The notes below the pieces were generated by a model. The model saw only the letters and a list, made by a program, of their open reading frames with translations, ran no database searches and was not told the origin of the DNA. Below, piece after piece: positions 17,689 to 24,571 of a stretch of DNA of 64,000 bases. Every line of letters begins with the position of its first letter. The first letter of the stretch is position 1. The position numbers and the translations under genes are program-made. Origin of the DNA: Zhongshania marina (lineage in GTDB: Bacteria; Pseudomonadota; Gammaproteobacteria; Pseudomonadales; Spongiibacteraceae); the NCBI RefSeq assembly GCF_002915595.1, contig NZ_PQGG01000012.1:62001-126000 (forward strand), written 5' to 3'.

Positions 17689-19152
17689 TTAGTTATCTTT
17701 ATCGGCATCGTCAAAATCGATGCCTTCAATCTCAGACCTGTCAATCAGCGATGCCGGCAGGGTCTTTTTCACCTTGGCCCCCAAGGCCTCTAAACGACTC
17801 ACCCGCGACACCAAATTACCCTTTCCCAGCGTCATTCTGTTCAGGGTTTTTTCATAGGCGTCGCGCCCCCGATCAAGGTGTTTGCCTACATCTTCCAGTG
17901 ACTGCACAACAAGGGCGAACTGGTCGTGAAGCGCACCTGCCTGACGGGCGATTTCCTCGGCATTCTGATTTTGTCGTTCGTAACGCCAAATACTTTGTAC
18001 CGTACGCAGGGTCGCAAGCAAGGTTGTCGGCCCAACGACGATTATATTTTTCTCATACGCATCGCGAAACAGTTCTGGATCATGCTCGAAGGCTGCCATA
18101 AATGCTGCTTCAACCGGAATAAATATAAACACAAAATCCAGCGTCCGTAGACCTTCTATATGCTCGTAGCCTTTGGTGCTCAGACCGTTTATATGAGCTT
18201 TTACTGACTGGGCATGATCGCGCAACAGCGCTTGACGTTCAGCGTCATCATCACTACTGCAATAACGCTCATAGGCAATCAACGACACCTTGGCATCAAT
18301 GATTATGTCTTTTTCATCTGGCAAACGCACGATCACATCCGGTTGCTTTCGCCGCCCACTATCGTCGGTAAAGCTGAGCTGTGTTTCGTATTCGTGGCCT
18401 TTTCGCAGTCCCGATTCTTCCAGTACCCGCTCTAAAATGACTTCGCCCCAATTGCCCTGTGCTTTGTTGTCTCCTTTTAAAGCGCGGGTCAAATTTTGAG
18501 CTTCTTTGCTAATGCTGCGGTTCATTTCCTGTAGATTTTTGAGCTGTTCCTTTAGCTCGCCGCGCTCGCGATTTTCGCTGTCGTAAATATGATCGACACG
18601 TCCGCGAAACTCTTTAAGCTGTTCTCGAAAGGGCTTTAGCTGTACCTCTAAAGCATCGCGGCTATTAACTTGAAAGCGCTGACTTTTTTCATCAAATATG
18701 CGGTTGGCGAGTTGTTCAAATTGATCTGTTAATTGCTTTTTGGCGTCGCTGAGTAAAGTAATCTGCTCTGCGGTAGAGGTTTTGAGATGTTCATAAGCAC
18801 TTTCTTTTCTTGCAAGTGCATCGTTCAGCTCACTATTTTTTTGTTCCGCAGACGCCAATGCGCGCTGGGTATTCGCCAAGCTTTCAATCTGTATAGCCAA
18901 GCGCTCGTTTACAACGGCTGCTTCTCGCTCCTGAATAACAAGTGCAGCCCCTGTGTCTTCTAGCTTCGCGGCGCACTCCCGCCCCGCCGTTTTTTGTAGT
19001 TCCAACTCTGCCTGCAAGGTCTTTTGCTGTTCATCTATAATCTTCAGTTGCATATTATGACTACGCCGCAATATGACAATGGCAAAAATTGCGCCCAGAC
19101 ACAGGCCCCCAAAAGCGACGCCAGCAACCAATATCAAAAGCTGTGTATCCAT
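17689..19152 (-). CDS. rmuC: DNA recombination protein RmuC
   Basis: RmuC limits inversions at short repeats and has a nuclease-like fold. The 487-residue protein has an N-terminal membrane helix (LILVAGVAFGGLCLGAIFAIV, residues 5-25), a long coiled coil (about residues 35-220) and the conserved C-terminal domain with GDNKAQGNWGEVILERVLEESGL, IIDAKVSLIAYERY and GPTTLLATLRTV. The family is named for recombination, but its biochemical role is not settled. It shares an operon with bcp. Confidence 0.93.
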   Translation of the reverse strand: MDTQLLILVAGVAFGGLCLGAIFAIVILRRSHNMQLKIIDEQQKTLQAELELQKTAGRECAAKLEDTGAALVIQEREAAVVNERLAIQIESLANTQRALASAEQKNSELNDALARKESAYEHLKTSTAEQITLLSDAKKQLTDQFEQLANRIFDEKSQRFQVNSRDALEVQLKPFREQLKEFRGRVDHIYDSENRERGELKEQLKNLQEMNRSISKEAQNLTRALKGDNKAQGNWGEVILERVLEESGLRKGHEYETQLSFTDDSGRRKQPDVIVRLPDEKDIIIDAKVSLIAYERYCSSDDDAERQALLRDHAQSVKAHINGLSTKGYEHIEGLRTLDFVFIFIPVEAAFMAAFEHDPELFRDAYEKNIIVVGPTTLLATLRTVQSIWRYERQNQNAEEIARQAGALHDQFALVVQSLEDVGKHLDRGRDAYEKTLNRMTLGKGNLVSRVSRLEALGAKVKKTLPASLIDRSEIEGIDFDDADKDN

Positions 19153-19264
19153 GCGAATGTAATACGCCTTTTTATAAATAATGAAGAACCGTCAAGAAGC
19201 AACATCTTGGCTGAGTATGGGCACTAGTATACAGAAAGCAGACATCAAAATGAGGGACTAGCAA

Positions 19265-19294
19265 AGGCATTCAGCCAATTACGACTGAACGCCT
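19265..19294 (-). terminator. candidate hairpin after the PhzF-like gene
   Basis: AGGCATTCAG (19265-19274) pairs with CTGAACGCCT (19285-19294) at nine of ten positions across a 10-base loop. It is 20 bp past the stop of the phzF-like gene. No strong T-run follows on the minus strand, so this is only a candidate. Confidence 0.3.
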
Positions 19295-19314
19295 AAGCGT
19301 ATTTAAAACAAAAG

Positions 19315-20247
19315 CTACGCCGCTTTTGGCGACCGTGAAGCTGGCGCAAGAATTGAGCCTTGAGCAACAAGTACTGCATCGCCACCAATTCTCACCTTTA
19401 AGGCAGCGGTAGATTTTTTCACAAACTCAACCTGCAAAATACTTTGCCGCTTAGCTTTGTGACCGCGCTCTAGCCAGAAAGTGTGGGTTCCGTCTGCCAG
19501 TCCACGGGTATCGCACAGACTTGCTACAAAAGCGGGAATTGCCGCCCCTACTGGGGGACTGTCGTCGTGAGCGATATGCTCACCCAAAATACGCAGATGA
19601 AAATCTGTCTGCAAGGATTCAGTTTCGCTGCAGTAAACCAAAATTTCATTTACTGCAACAGACGACGCGCTGCTACGTGACCACGCCTCAAGACTAAAGC
19701 GCGCTCGGTATACCGCGTCCATCGAACGCAGCGGCACAATCAAATACGGCGTATCGCAACTTACAAAGAGCGTTTTCGCTTTAAGGGTTTCGATGTCATC
19801 TGGCCCCAAGCCAAGCACCTGTTGCAATTCTTTATTGTCGGGAACGTAGCGATCGATTTGCGGGCTAACCGACATCGACAGCTGGGTAAGTAAACGGCCA
19901 TCTACGTAGGACAGCACGGCGTCAATTATTTTCTTGCCCTGTGAAAAATGCACTTCGCAATCCCGGTCACTGACCGGCAAAGCTTTGCTGTGAACGAGGG
20001 TGCGCGCTGCCGCCACCACGCTATGACTACCGACCGCACGCTCACCCGCAGGTGAAAATACCCGTAACTCGGCGGCTACGTCGCTGCTGCCGGGAAAGAC
20101 AAATACGGTTTCTGGATGATTCATTTCCTTGGCGATGAGCTGCATTTGCGAGTCATCTAGGCCGTCAGCTTGAGGAAAAACCGAAATTTGAGCGCCGCTG
20201 TAAGCGGACTGCGTAAAAACATCAACGGTGTGATAAACGTATTCCAT
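19315..20247 (-). CDS. PhzF-family epimerase/isomerase-like protein
   Basis: A 310-residue member of the PhzF/diaminopimelate epimerase fold. The opening VDVFTQSAYSGAQISVF matches the usual DVFT-x-GNP block, and MNHPETVFV contains the conserved catalytic Glu (about residue 46). The second-domain start FSPAGERAVGSHS replaces the common CGHAT with VGSHS. The C-terminal GGDAVLVAQGSI is typical. Most members outside phenazine clusters have no known substrate, and no phenazine genes are present. A strong AAGGAG ribosome site precedes the ATG. It stands alone. Confidence 0.82.
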   Translation of the reverse strand: MEYVYHTVDVFTQSAYSGAQISVFPQADGLDDSQMQLIAKEMNHPETVFVFPGSSDVAAELRVFSPAGERAVGSHSVVAAARTLVHSKALPVSDRDCEVHFSQGKKIIDAVLSYVDGRLLTQLSMSVSPQIDRYVPDNKELQQVLGLGPDDIETLKAKTLFVSCDTPYLIVPLRSMDAVYRARFSLEAWSRSSASSVAVNEILVYCSETESLQTDFHLRILGEHIAHDDSPPVGAAIPAFVASLCDTRGLADGTHTFWLERGHKAKRQSILQVEFVKKSTAALKVRIGGDAVLVAQGSILAPASRSPKAA

Positions 20248-20328
20248 TTAATCTCCTTATTTTACTGATCACAGGCTAAAGAATAATGGAGGTGCTCAAA
20301 ACGGTCTTCAGCCTAATATAACCATAGC

Positions 20329-20346
20329 GCGCTTTGTGAAAAGCGC
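20329..20346. terminator. small hairpin between Nudix and PhzF-like genes
   Basis: GCGCTTT (20329-20335) and AAAGCGC (20340-20346) form a perfect 7-bp stem with a 4-base loop, followed on the plus strand by an A-rich run. It lies between the Nudix gene end (20390) and the PhzF-like gene start, both on the minus strand. Role uncertain. Confidence 0.25.
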
Positions 20347-20389
20347 ATAATAAAAAATGAGGGATTGCAGTAGCTTATTAGACTTTTTA

Positions 20390-20965
20390 CTAAATTTTGC
20401 CTTCCGGCGTCGACTTCCAACCTACATGCTTCGCCCACAATTTACTGGGGGTACTGACCCGAATCGGGAATTCGCCGGTTTTACGGTCTTCAAAATATTC
20501 GGTTAGCACATCTGTGACAATAGGAAACGCAAGCTCAGACCAGGGAATGTCTTCTTCTGAGAAGAGCCTAGACTCTAGGCTCTCTGGCCCAATGCCATAA
20601 TCACCGTCCAGATTGCCTCGGTAAAATACGTAAACCTGATTGATATGGGGAATATCAAATAAACGGTACAGGGTTTCATCACAGACTTTGGCGGCCGCCT
20701 CTTCACGGGTTTCACGAAGCGCGCCTTCTAACATGGTTTCACCGTTTTCCATAAAACCAGCAGGAATAGTCCAGTAACCTAAGCGCGGCTCAATCGCCCG
20801 TCGACACAGCAGCACCTGCTGGCCAGCCACAGGCAGACAACCGACCACAACTTTAGGGTTTTGGTAATGGATGATTTCGCATTGTGGGCACACAAAACGA
20901 AGGCGATCATCATCGGCGGGGATCTGCTTAACAACTTCCGCACCGCAATTACTACAGTATTTCAT
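20390..20965 (-). CDS. Nudix hydrolase with N-terminal zinc ribbon
   Basis: A 191-residue pyrophosphohydrolase resembling the NADH pyrophosphatase-like branch. The zinc ribbon uses CSNC (residues 4-7) and CPQC (about 26-29). The Nudix box is GFMENGETMLEGALRETREE at about residues 71-90, with all metal-binding Glu residues. The final Gly of the classic box is Ala here (EEAAA). I recall this replacement in related proteobacterial members, so it is probably not disabling. The ribosome site GGAGTAGGGAGG precedes the ATG. The substrate is likely a nucleoside diphosphate derivative. The flavin reductase gene lies 23 bp upstream on the same strand. Confidence 0.87.
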   Translation of the reverse strand: MKYCSNCGAEVVKQIPADDDRLRFVCPQCEIIHYQNPKVVVGCLPVAGQQVLLCRRAIEPRLGYWTIPAGFMENGETMLEGALRETREEAAAKVCDETLYRLFDIPHINQVYVFYRGNLDGDYGIGPESLESRLFSEEDIPWSELAFPIVTDVLTEYFEDRKTGEFPIRVSTPSKLWAKHVGWKSTPEGKI

Positions 20966-20987
20966 CGCCCTCCCTACTCCAATTTAC

Positions 20988-21464
20988 TTAGCGCAACTCT
21001 CGATATTGGCCGGCCTGAAATACCAGCGGTTTGGCGCCGGGTTTGTTATCCATTTCAATGACTTTGCCGACCACAATAATATGATCGCCCCCATCATAAT
21101 GCGCCCAAGTTTCACATTCAAAACTGGTTAAGGCACCACGTAATACCGGCGCACCACTTTTGCCAATTCGAAAATGCTCGTCACGAAGATCGTGATCACT
21201 CTTTTTAGAGTACAAATTAGATAAATCTAATTGATCACTCGCTAACACATTCACTGTGAACGTCTTGGATTTATTAAACGCATCAAGACACTCAGAGTCA
21301 TTGCGCAAGCTCCATAGCACAAGTGCTGGGTCAAGCGACACCGAGGCAAATGAGTTTACCGTCATACCGAAAGGCTTGTAGCCAGCTGGGTTTGCGGTAA
21401 TAACACAGACGCCGGTGGTAAATTGACCTAGGGCATTGCGGAACTGGCGGGGATCAAGGCTCAT
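20988..21464 (-). CDS. flavin reductase-like FMN-binding protein
   Basis: A 158-residue protein of the flavin reductase domain family that uses NAD(P)H to reduce FMN or FAD, often for a partner monooxygenase. Visible features are RNALGQFTTGVCVITA near residue 8, GMTVNSFASVSLDPALVLWSL (flavin-binding, about 33-53) and the C-terminal GDHIIVVGKV. The Nudix gene follows by 23 bp on the same strand. No monooxygenase partner is adjacent, so the partner is unknown. Confidence 0.88.
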   Translation of the reverse strand: MSLDPRQFRNALGQFTTGVCVITANPAGYKPFGMTVNSFASVSLDPALVLWSLRNDSECLDAFNKSKTFTVNVLASDQLDLSNLYSKKSDHDLRDEHFRIGKSGAPVLRGALTSFECETWAHYDGGDHIIVVGKVIEMDNKPGAKPLVFQAGQYRELR

Positions 21465-21603
21465 AGAATTTCCTATTTGTACTTTTATTATGGCAAGGCA
21501 TAAATGCTGCCGCTGTCTTACTTAGAATGGAAGGGATTATACACCTAGCGCACACACAAATTGAGCGTAACATGCTACTCCGATTGGACTATTAAGACTC
21601 AAG

Positions 21604-22056
21604 TCACCATTTATTAAGTGCCTGGGCATCTGAATCACGCGCATCTACCCAGCGTTCAGTGCCGTCAGCCTTACACTCCTTCTTCCAAAATGGCGCCTCG
21701 GATTTAAGGTAATCCATTATAAATTCGCAGGCCGAAAACGCTGCCTGCCTATGCATGGCGGCAACGCCCACAAACACAATTTGAGCCCCTGGTAACAAAC
21801 TACCCACCCGATGAATCACCGTCGCCGCTAATATCGGCCAACGCTCGCCGGCCCGTTCGATAATGGCTTCAATACTGCGCTCGGTCATCCCTGGGTAATG
21901 CTCTAACTCCATTGCAGCTATATCATCACCCTCATTGCGATCTCGCATCACGCCTACAAATTGAGTCACAGCCCCGCAGCGGCCACTGTTTGCCAAAGCA
22001 CGGCATTCCTCGGCAACATCAAAATCGTCGGTTTGGACAATAACTCGGCTATGCAT
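21604..22056 (-). CDS. moaE: molybdopterin synthase catalytic subunit
   Basis: MoaE inserts the dithiolene sulfurs into precursor Z (cPMP) to make molybdopterin, with MoaD as sulfur donor. From the ATG at 22056 the protein is 150 residues. It carries VTQFVGVMRDRNEGDDI, LEHYPGMTERSIE, HRVGSLLPGAQIVFVGVAAMHRQAAF, and the lysine block PFWKKECKADGTERWVDA, which contains the catalytic Lys pair. GGAGG upstream supports this start, which directly follows the moaD stop. It is the last gene of the moaCDE run. Confidence 0.94.
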   Translation of the reverse strand: MHSRVIVQTDDFDVAEECRALANSGRCGAVTQFVGVMRDRNEGDDIAAMELEHYPGMTERSIEAIIERAGERWPILAATVIHRVGSLLPGAQIVFVGVAAMHRQAAFSACEFIMDYLKSEAPFWKKECKADGTERWVDARDSDAQALNKW

Positions 22057-22057
22057 A

Positions 22058-22309
22058 CTAGCCTCCGGTAACCGGGGGATAAAAAGCGACCTCATCCCCG
22101 TCGTTAATCTCAACACTGTCATTTGCAATGGTTTGATTAACCGCGCACAGGGTATTATCTGCTAATAAAACCTCGGCCCATTTTTCCCCGCCATCACTAA
22201 CCAGACGCTTTTTTAAGTCGCCTACACTTAGCGCGGTATCAAGGGTGAAATTCATTTTCCCTAAGCCGAGTTGCTCGCGGTATTTTGCAAAAAACAATAT
22301 GGTGATCAT
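22058..22309 (-). CDS. moaD: molybdopterin synthase sulfur carrier subunit
   Basis: MoaD is a ubiquitin-like sulfur carrier whose C-terminal glycine is adenylated and thiocarboxylated. From the ATG at 22309 the product is 83 residues, begins [15 protein letters not shown] and ends in PPVTGG, the expected double glycine. Its start overlaps the moaC stop (ATGA), so the two are translationally coupled. The activating enzyme MoeB is not in this window. Confidence 0.93.
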   Translation of the reverse strand: MITILFFAKYREQLGLGKMNFTLDTALSVGDLKKRLVSDGGEKWAEVLLADNTLCAVNQTIANDSVEINDGDEVAFYPPVTGG

Positions 22310-22797
22310 TCCTTCGACTCTTCTGCAAACCAATCGCCCGAGCGACCGCCTGACTTAGCTAAGAGCTTAATATCAGACACCACCATGCCTTTATCTACGG
22401 CCTTACACATATCGTATATCGTTAATGCAGCAACAGAGACGGCGGTAAGCGCCTCCATTTCAACACCCGTCTGACCAGCCAATTTGCAGCGCGCCAGTAT
22501 CCGCACCGCATTAGCGTCGTGATCAAGGGCAAACTCGACCTTAACAGAGGACAACATGAGAGGGTGACACAGGGGAATCAAATCGGAACACTTTTTAGCG
22601 GCCTGAATACCAGCGATTCTTGCGACGGCGAGCACATCGCCTTTTTTATGGCCACCTTCAGCGATCAATGCCAAGGTCTCTGGCTGCATGGTGACTGTGC
22701 CACTTGCCTGTGCCTCGCGCTGAGTCACCGCTTTTTCGGTCACATCCACCATCTGGGCATTACCCTTGGTATCAAAATGCGTTAATTCATTACTCAT
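22306..22797 (-). CDS. moaC: cyclic pyranopterin monophosphate synthase
   Basis: MoaC converts the MoaA product into cyclic pyranopterin monophosphate, the first stable molybdenum cofactor precursor. The 163-residue protein has [14 protein letters not shown] at the N-terminus, [59 protein letters not shown] and the C-terminal GGRSGDW. These are the standard active-site blocks. moaA is not in the window. The operon reads hydrolase, moaC, moaD, moaE. Confidence 0.95.
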   Translation of the reverse strand: MSNELTHFDTKGNAQMVDVTEKAVTQREAQASGTVTMQPETLALIAEGGHKKGDVLAVARIAGIQAAKKCSDLIPLCHPLMLSSVKVEFALDHDANAVRILARCKLAGQTGVEMEALTAVSVAALTIYDMCKAVDKGMVVSDIKLLAKSGGRSGDWFAEESKE

Positions 22798-22806
22798 AAC
22801 AACAAC

Positions 22807-23457
22807 TCACCCGAACCGAGTATCGGCAACAAAGGGGTTGGTTTCACGTTCATGGCCAAACGTCGAGGTCGGGCCATGCCCTGGGATAAAGGTTACGTCA
22901 TCACCCAGTGGCCACAGCTTGGTTTGAATCGAATTCACTAGCGTGTCGAAATCGCCCTTGGGAAAATCGGTACGGCCAATAGAGCCCTGAAACAAGACAT
23001 CTCCCACGATCGCCAAACGGGCTGCTTCATGGAAGAACGCCACGTGACCCGGTGTGTGGCCAGGGCAGAATTTTACTGCCAAAGTTTGTTCACCAAAACT
23101 CACCGTGTCTTCATCTTCTAACCACTGATCCGGTGTAAATGCATCGGCATGGGGAAACCCCGTCATCTTGCACCACTCGGGTAGTTTATCTATCCAGAAG
23201 GCATCTTCTTTCTGCGGGCCGATGATTTTAACCCCGTATTTTTTACGCATAACATCCGCTGCAGCGCAGTGGTCCATATGCCCGTGGGTTAAATAAATCA
23301 CCTCTAAACTACCGCCCAGTTGAGCAATAGCGGCTTCAATATTCTCGATATCGCCGCCCGGATCAAAAATGGCAGCCTTTCCGGTCTTTTCACACACCAT
23401 TACAGAGCAATTTTGCTGGTAAGCCGTCACCGGCACGATTGTGCACTTAATCGTCAT
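22807..23457 (-). CDS. metallo-beta-lactamase-fold hydrolase (YcbL-like)
   Basis: A 216-residue glyoxalase II-like hydrolase. Metal ligands are visible: THGHMDHC (about residues 57-64), the second His in CPGHTPGHV (about 136), the Asp in IVGDVLF and the His in FIPGHGPTS. Short YcbL-type proteins hydrolyse thioesters such as S-lactoylglutathione. It is 9 bp upstream of moaC on the same strand and is probably co-transcribed, though a role in cofactor synthesis is not implied by any motif. Confidence 0.88.
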   Translation of the reverse strand: MTIKCTIVPVTAYQQNCSVMVCEKTGKAAIFDPGGDIENIEAAIAQLGGSLEVIYLTHGHMDHCAAADVMRKKYGVKIIGPQKEDAFWIDKLPEWCKMTGFPHADAFTPDQWLEDEDTVSFGEQTLAVKFCPGHTPGHVAFFHEAARLAIVGDVLFQGSIGRTDFPKGDFDTLVNSIQTKLWPLGDDVTFIPGHGPTSTFGHERETNPFVADTRFG

Positions 23458-23642
23458 AATTCACTGTGTTCTTTGCCAAAAGACTAATGATAAGCAGTCG
23501 GGCCCCAACTTAACAGCGCCGCTGCAAATAAGCTGGTTTAGGGCAGACCCTAAGAACGACTCAAAACGAGGAGGAAACTGCGGAAATTATTAGTTTACAG
23601 GAGGCTAGACTAGGCGAGACATTCCGCTTTAACCGCATTTTT

Positions 23643-23692
23643 GCCATTACATAAAAAACCCAGCGCAAAGGCTGGGTTTTTTATGTAATGGC
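23643..23692. terminator. 22-bp perfect inverted repeat overlapping the tRNA-Ser 3' end
   Basis: The left arm 23643-23664 and right arm 23671-23692 are exact complements, with a 6-base loop. The core AACCCAGC/GCTGGGTT followed by TTTTTT is a classic terminator in both directions. The outer ten base pairs are unusual because the right arm includes the CCA tail and discriminator of the tRNA gene (23689-23692). On the minus strand it lies immediately after the tRNA. Confidence 0.8.
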
Positions 23693-23778
23693 GGTGAGGG
23701 AGGGATTCGAACCCTCGAACAGTTTGACCCGTTACACACTTTCCAGGCGTGCTCCTTCAGCCACTCGGACACCTCACC
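23689..23778 (-). tRNA. tRNA-Ser (anticodon GGA)
   Basis: Read on the minus strand the gene begins GGTGAGGTGTCCGAGTGG and ends CCTCACCGCCA. Acceptor arms GGTGAGG/CCTCACC pair fully, the discriminator is G, and CCA is encoded. The anticodon loop is CTGGAAA, giving GGA (reads UCC and UCU). A long variable arm and the T arm GAGGG-TTCGAAT-CCCTC identify a class II serine tRNA close to E. coli serX. The total is 90 nt. Confidence 0.96.
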
Positions 23779-23823
23779 AAAACTTAACTCAAGCGCGCCG
23801 TAGCCCGCTTTTTAAGGGCGGCT

Positions 23824-23852
23824 ACTCTAACCAATATCAGTAGCAATGGCAA
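23824..23852 (-). promoter_or_regulatory. candidate promoter for tRNA-Ser
   Basis: On the minus strand TTGCCA (23847-23852) and TAGAGT (23824-23829) are separated by 17 bases, a plausible sigma-70 promoter about 45 bp upstream of the tRNA. A GC-rich stretch follows the -10, as is common for stringently controlled genes. This is a prediction from spacing and similarity only. Confidence 0.4.
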
Positions 23853-23910
23853 TTGCCAAATAATTTGATTTTCGCCGTCGCGCCGCTTCTTGGTGCGGCA
23901 ACCTTAATAT

Positions 23911-23950
23911 GCGCGCAATTAGTGCGCGCGGTTGTGCTTATTTAGCACAA
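23911..23950. repeat. two adjacent small inverted repeats
   Basis: GCGCGC (23911-23916) is repeated at 23924-23929 around AATTAGT. Immediately after, TTGTGCT (23932-23938) pairs with AGCACAA (23944-23950). The pair of hairpins lies in the roughly 290-bp gap between the tRNA and the hypothetical gene at 24073. No coding sequence was seen in that gap. They could be terminators or operator sites. Confidence 0.35.
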
Positions 23951-24072
23951 AAAGTCGACATCATCAGATTTAAGAGCTGGAACGCTTATTGCTCTACTAC
24001 ACAGTGCTTAGTTTTGTTTCTGTCTAAATATTAAGCGCTATCTCGACCTTTAATCATCTGCAAAGGAATTCA

Positions 24073-24438
24073 ATGGTGTACTCCCCTGAAATGGTCACGC
24101 TGTTGCAGCAATTGCGTAATCGCATTTACGCTGAATTTGGCACTCGGATACGCCTAGCTGATCCAGAGTTACTAACCGGTTTAGCTGACCTAGGTAAACG
24201 TAGCCGCGACCCCTTTACCCGCAAAACGGTTGTTGAAATCATGTCTTTGGCTGGCATCCCCTTTCAGCTAGAACCCAGCAAGGTGGCTGCGAATAGTGAT
24301 AACGCACGCCAAATTACCGAGATTACCTATAGAGGAACGAAGGTTTACCGAGACAAAGAACTACCGGCACATTCGCAGGTTTCGGCCGAGCGCCAACAAA
24401 CAAAGCAAATGTATCGCGGTCAGGTCGTTCACAAATAG
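24073..24438 (+). CDS. small hypothetical protein
   Basis: A 121-residue soluble protein, unrecognised. The first half is helical (MVTLLQQLRNRIYAEFGTRIRL, ELLTGLADLGKRSRD); the second half is basic and Gln-rich with YRGTKVYRDKE and ends QMYRGQVVHK. The ribosome site AAAGGA lies six bases before the ATG, which argues that the gene is real. It lies beyond the tRNA-Ser promoter region and converges with the TonB-dependent receptor gene. Confidence 0.65.
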   Translation: MVYSPEMVTLLQQLRNRIYAEFGTRIRLADPELLTGLADLGKRSRDPFTRKTVVEIMSLAGIPFQLEPSKVAANSDNARQITEITYRGTKVYRDKELPAHSQVSAERQQTKQMYRGQVVHK

Positions 24439-24514
24439 TATTTTAGAATGCATAGGCTACATGCCATTCAACTCAACATTCACGAGCGCAGCAAAATATC
24501 GCCGATATAAACAC

Positions 24515-24539
24515 AAAAAAGCCCGTCACGAGGACAGGC
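24515..24539 (-). terminator. terminator after the TonB-dependent receptor gene
   Basis: On the minus strand GCCTGTC and GACGGGC form a 7-bp stem (one G-T wobble) with a 5-base loop at 24521-24539, followed by TTTTTT (24515-24520). It lies 32 bp past the receptor stop codon. Confidence 0.75.
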
Positions 24540-24571
24540 AACTGGGTGATTTTAATTAGAACTGCCCTTTC

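Noticed and set aside
19315-20247. PhzF-like gene as part of a phenazine cluster
   Set aside because: No other phz genes are nearby; most PhzF-like proteins outside such clusters have unrelated or unknown substrates.
23643-23692. Phage attachment site at tRNA-Ser
   Set aside because: There is an inverted, not a direct, repeat of the tRNA end, and no integrase or prophage genes lie nearby.
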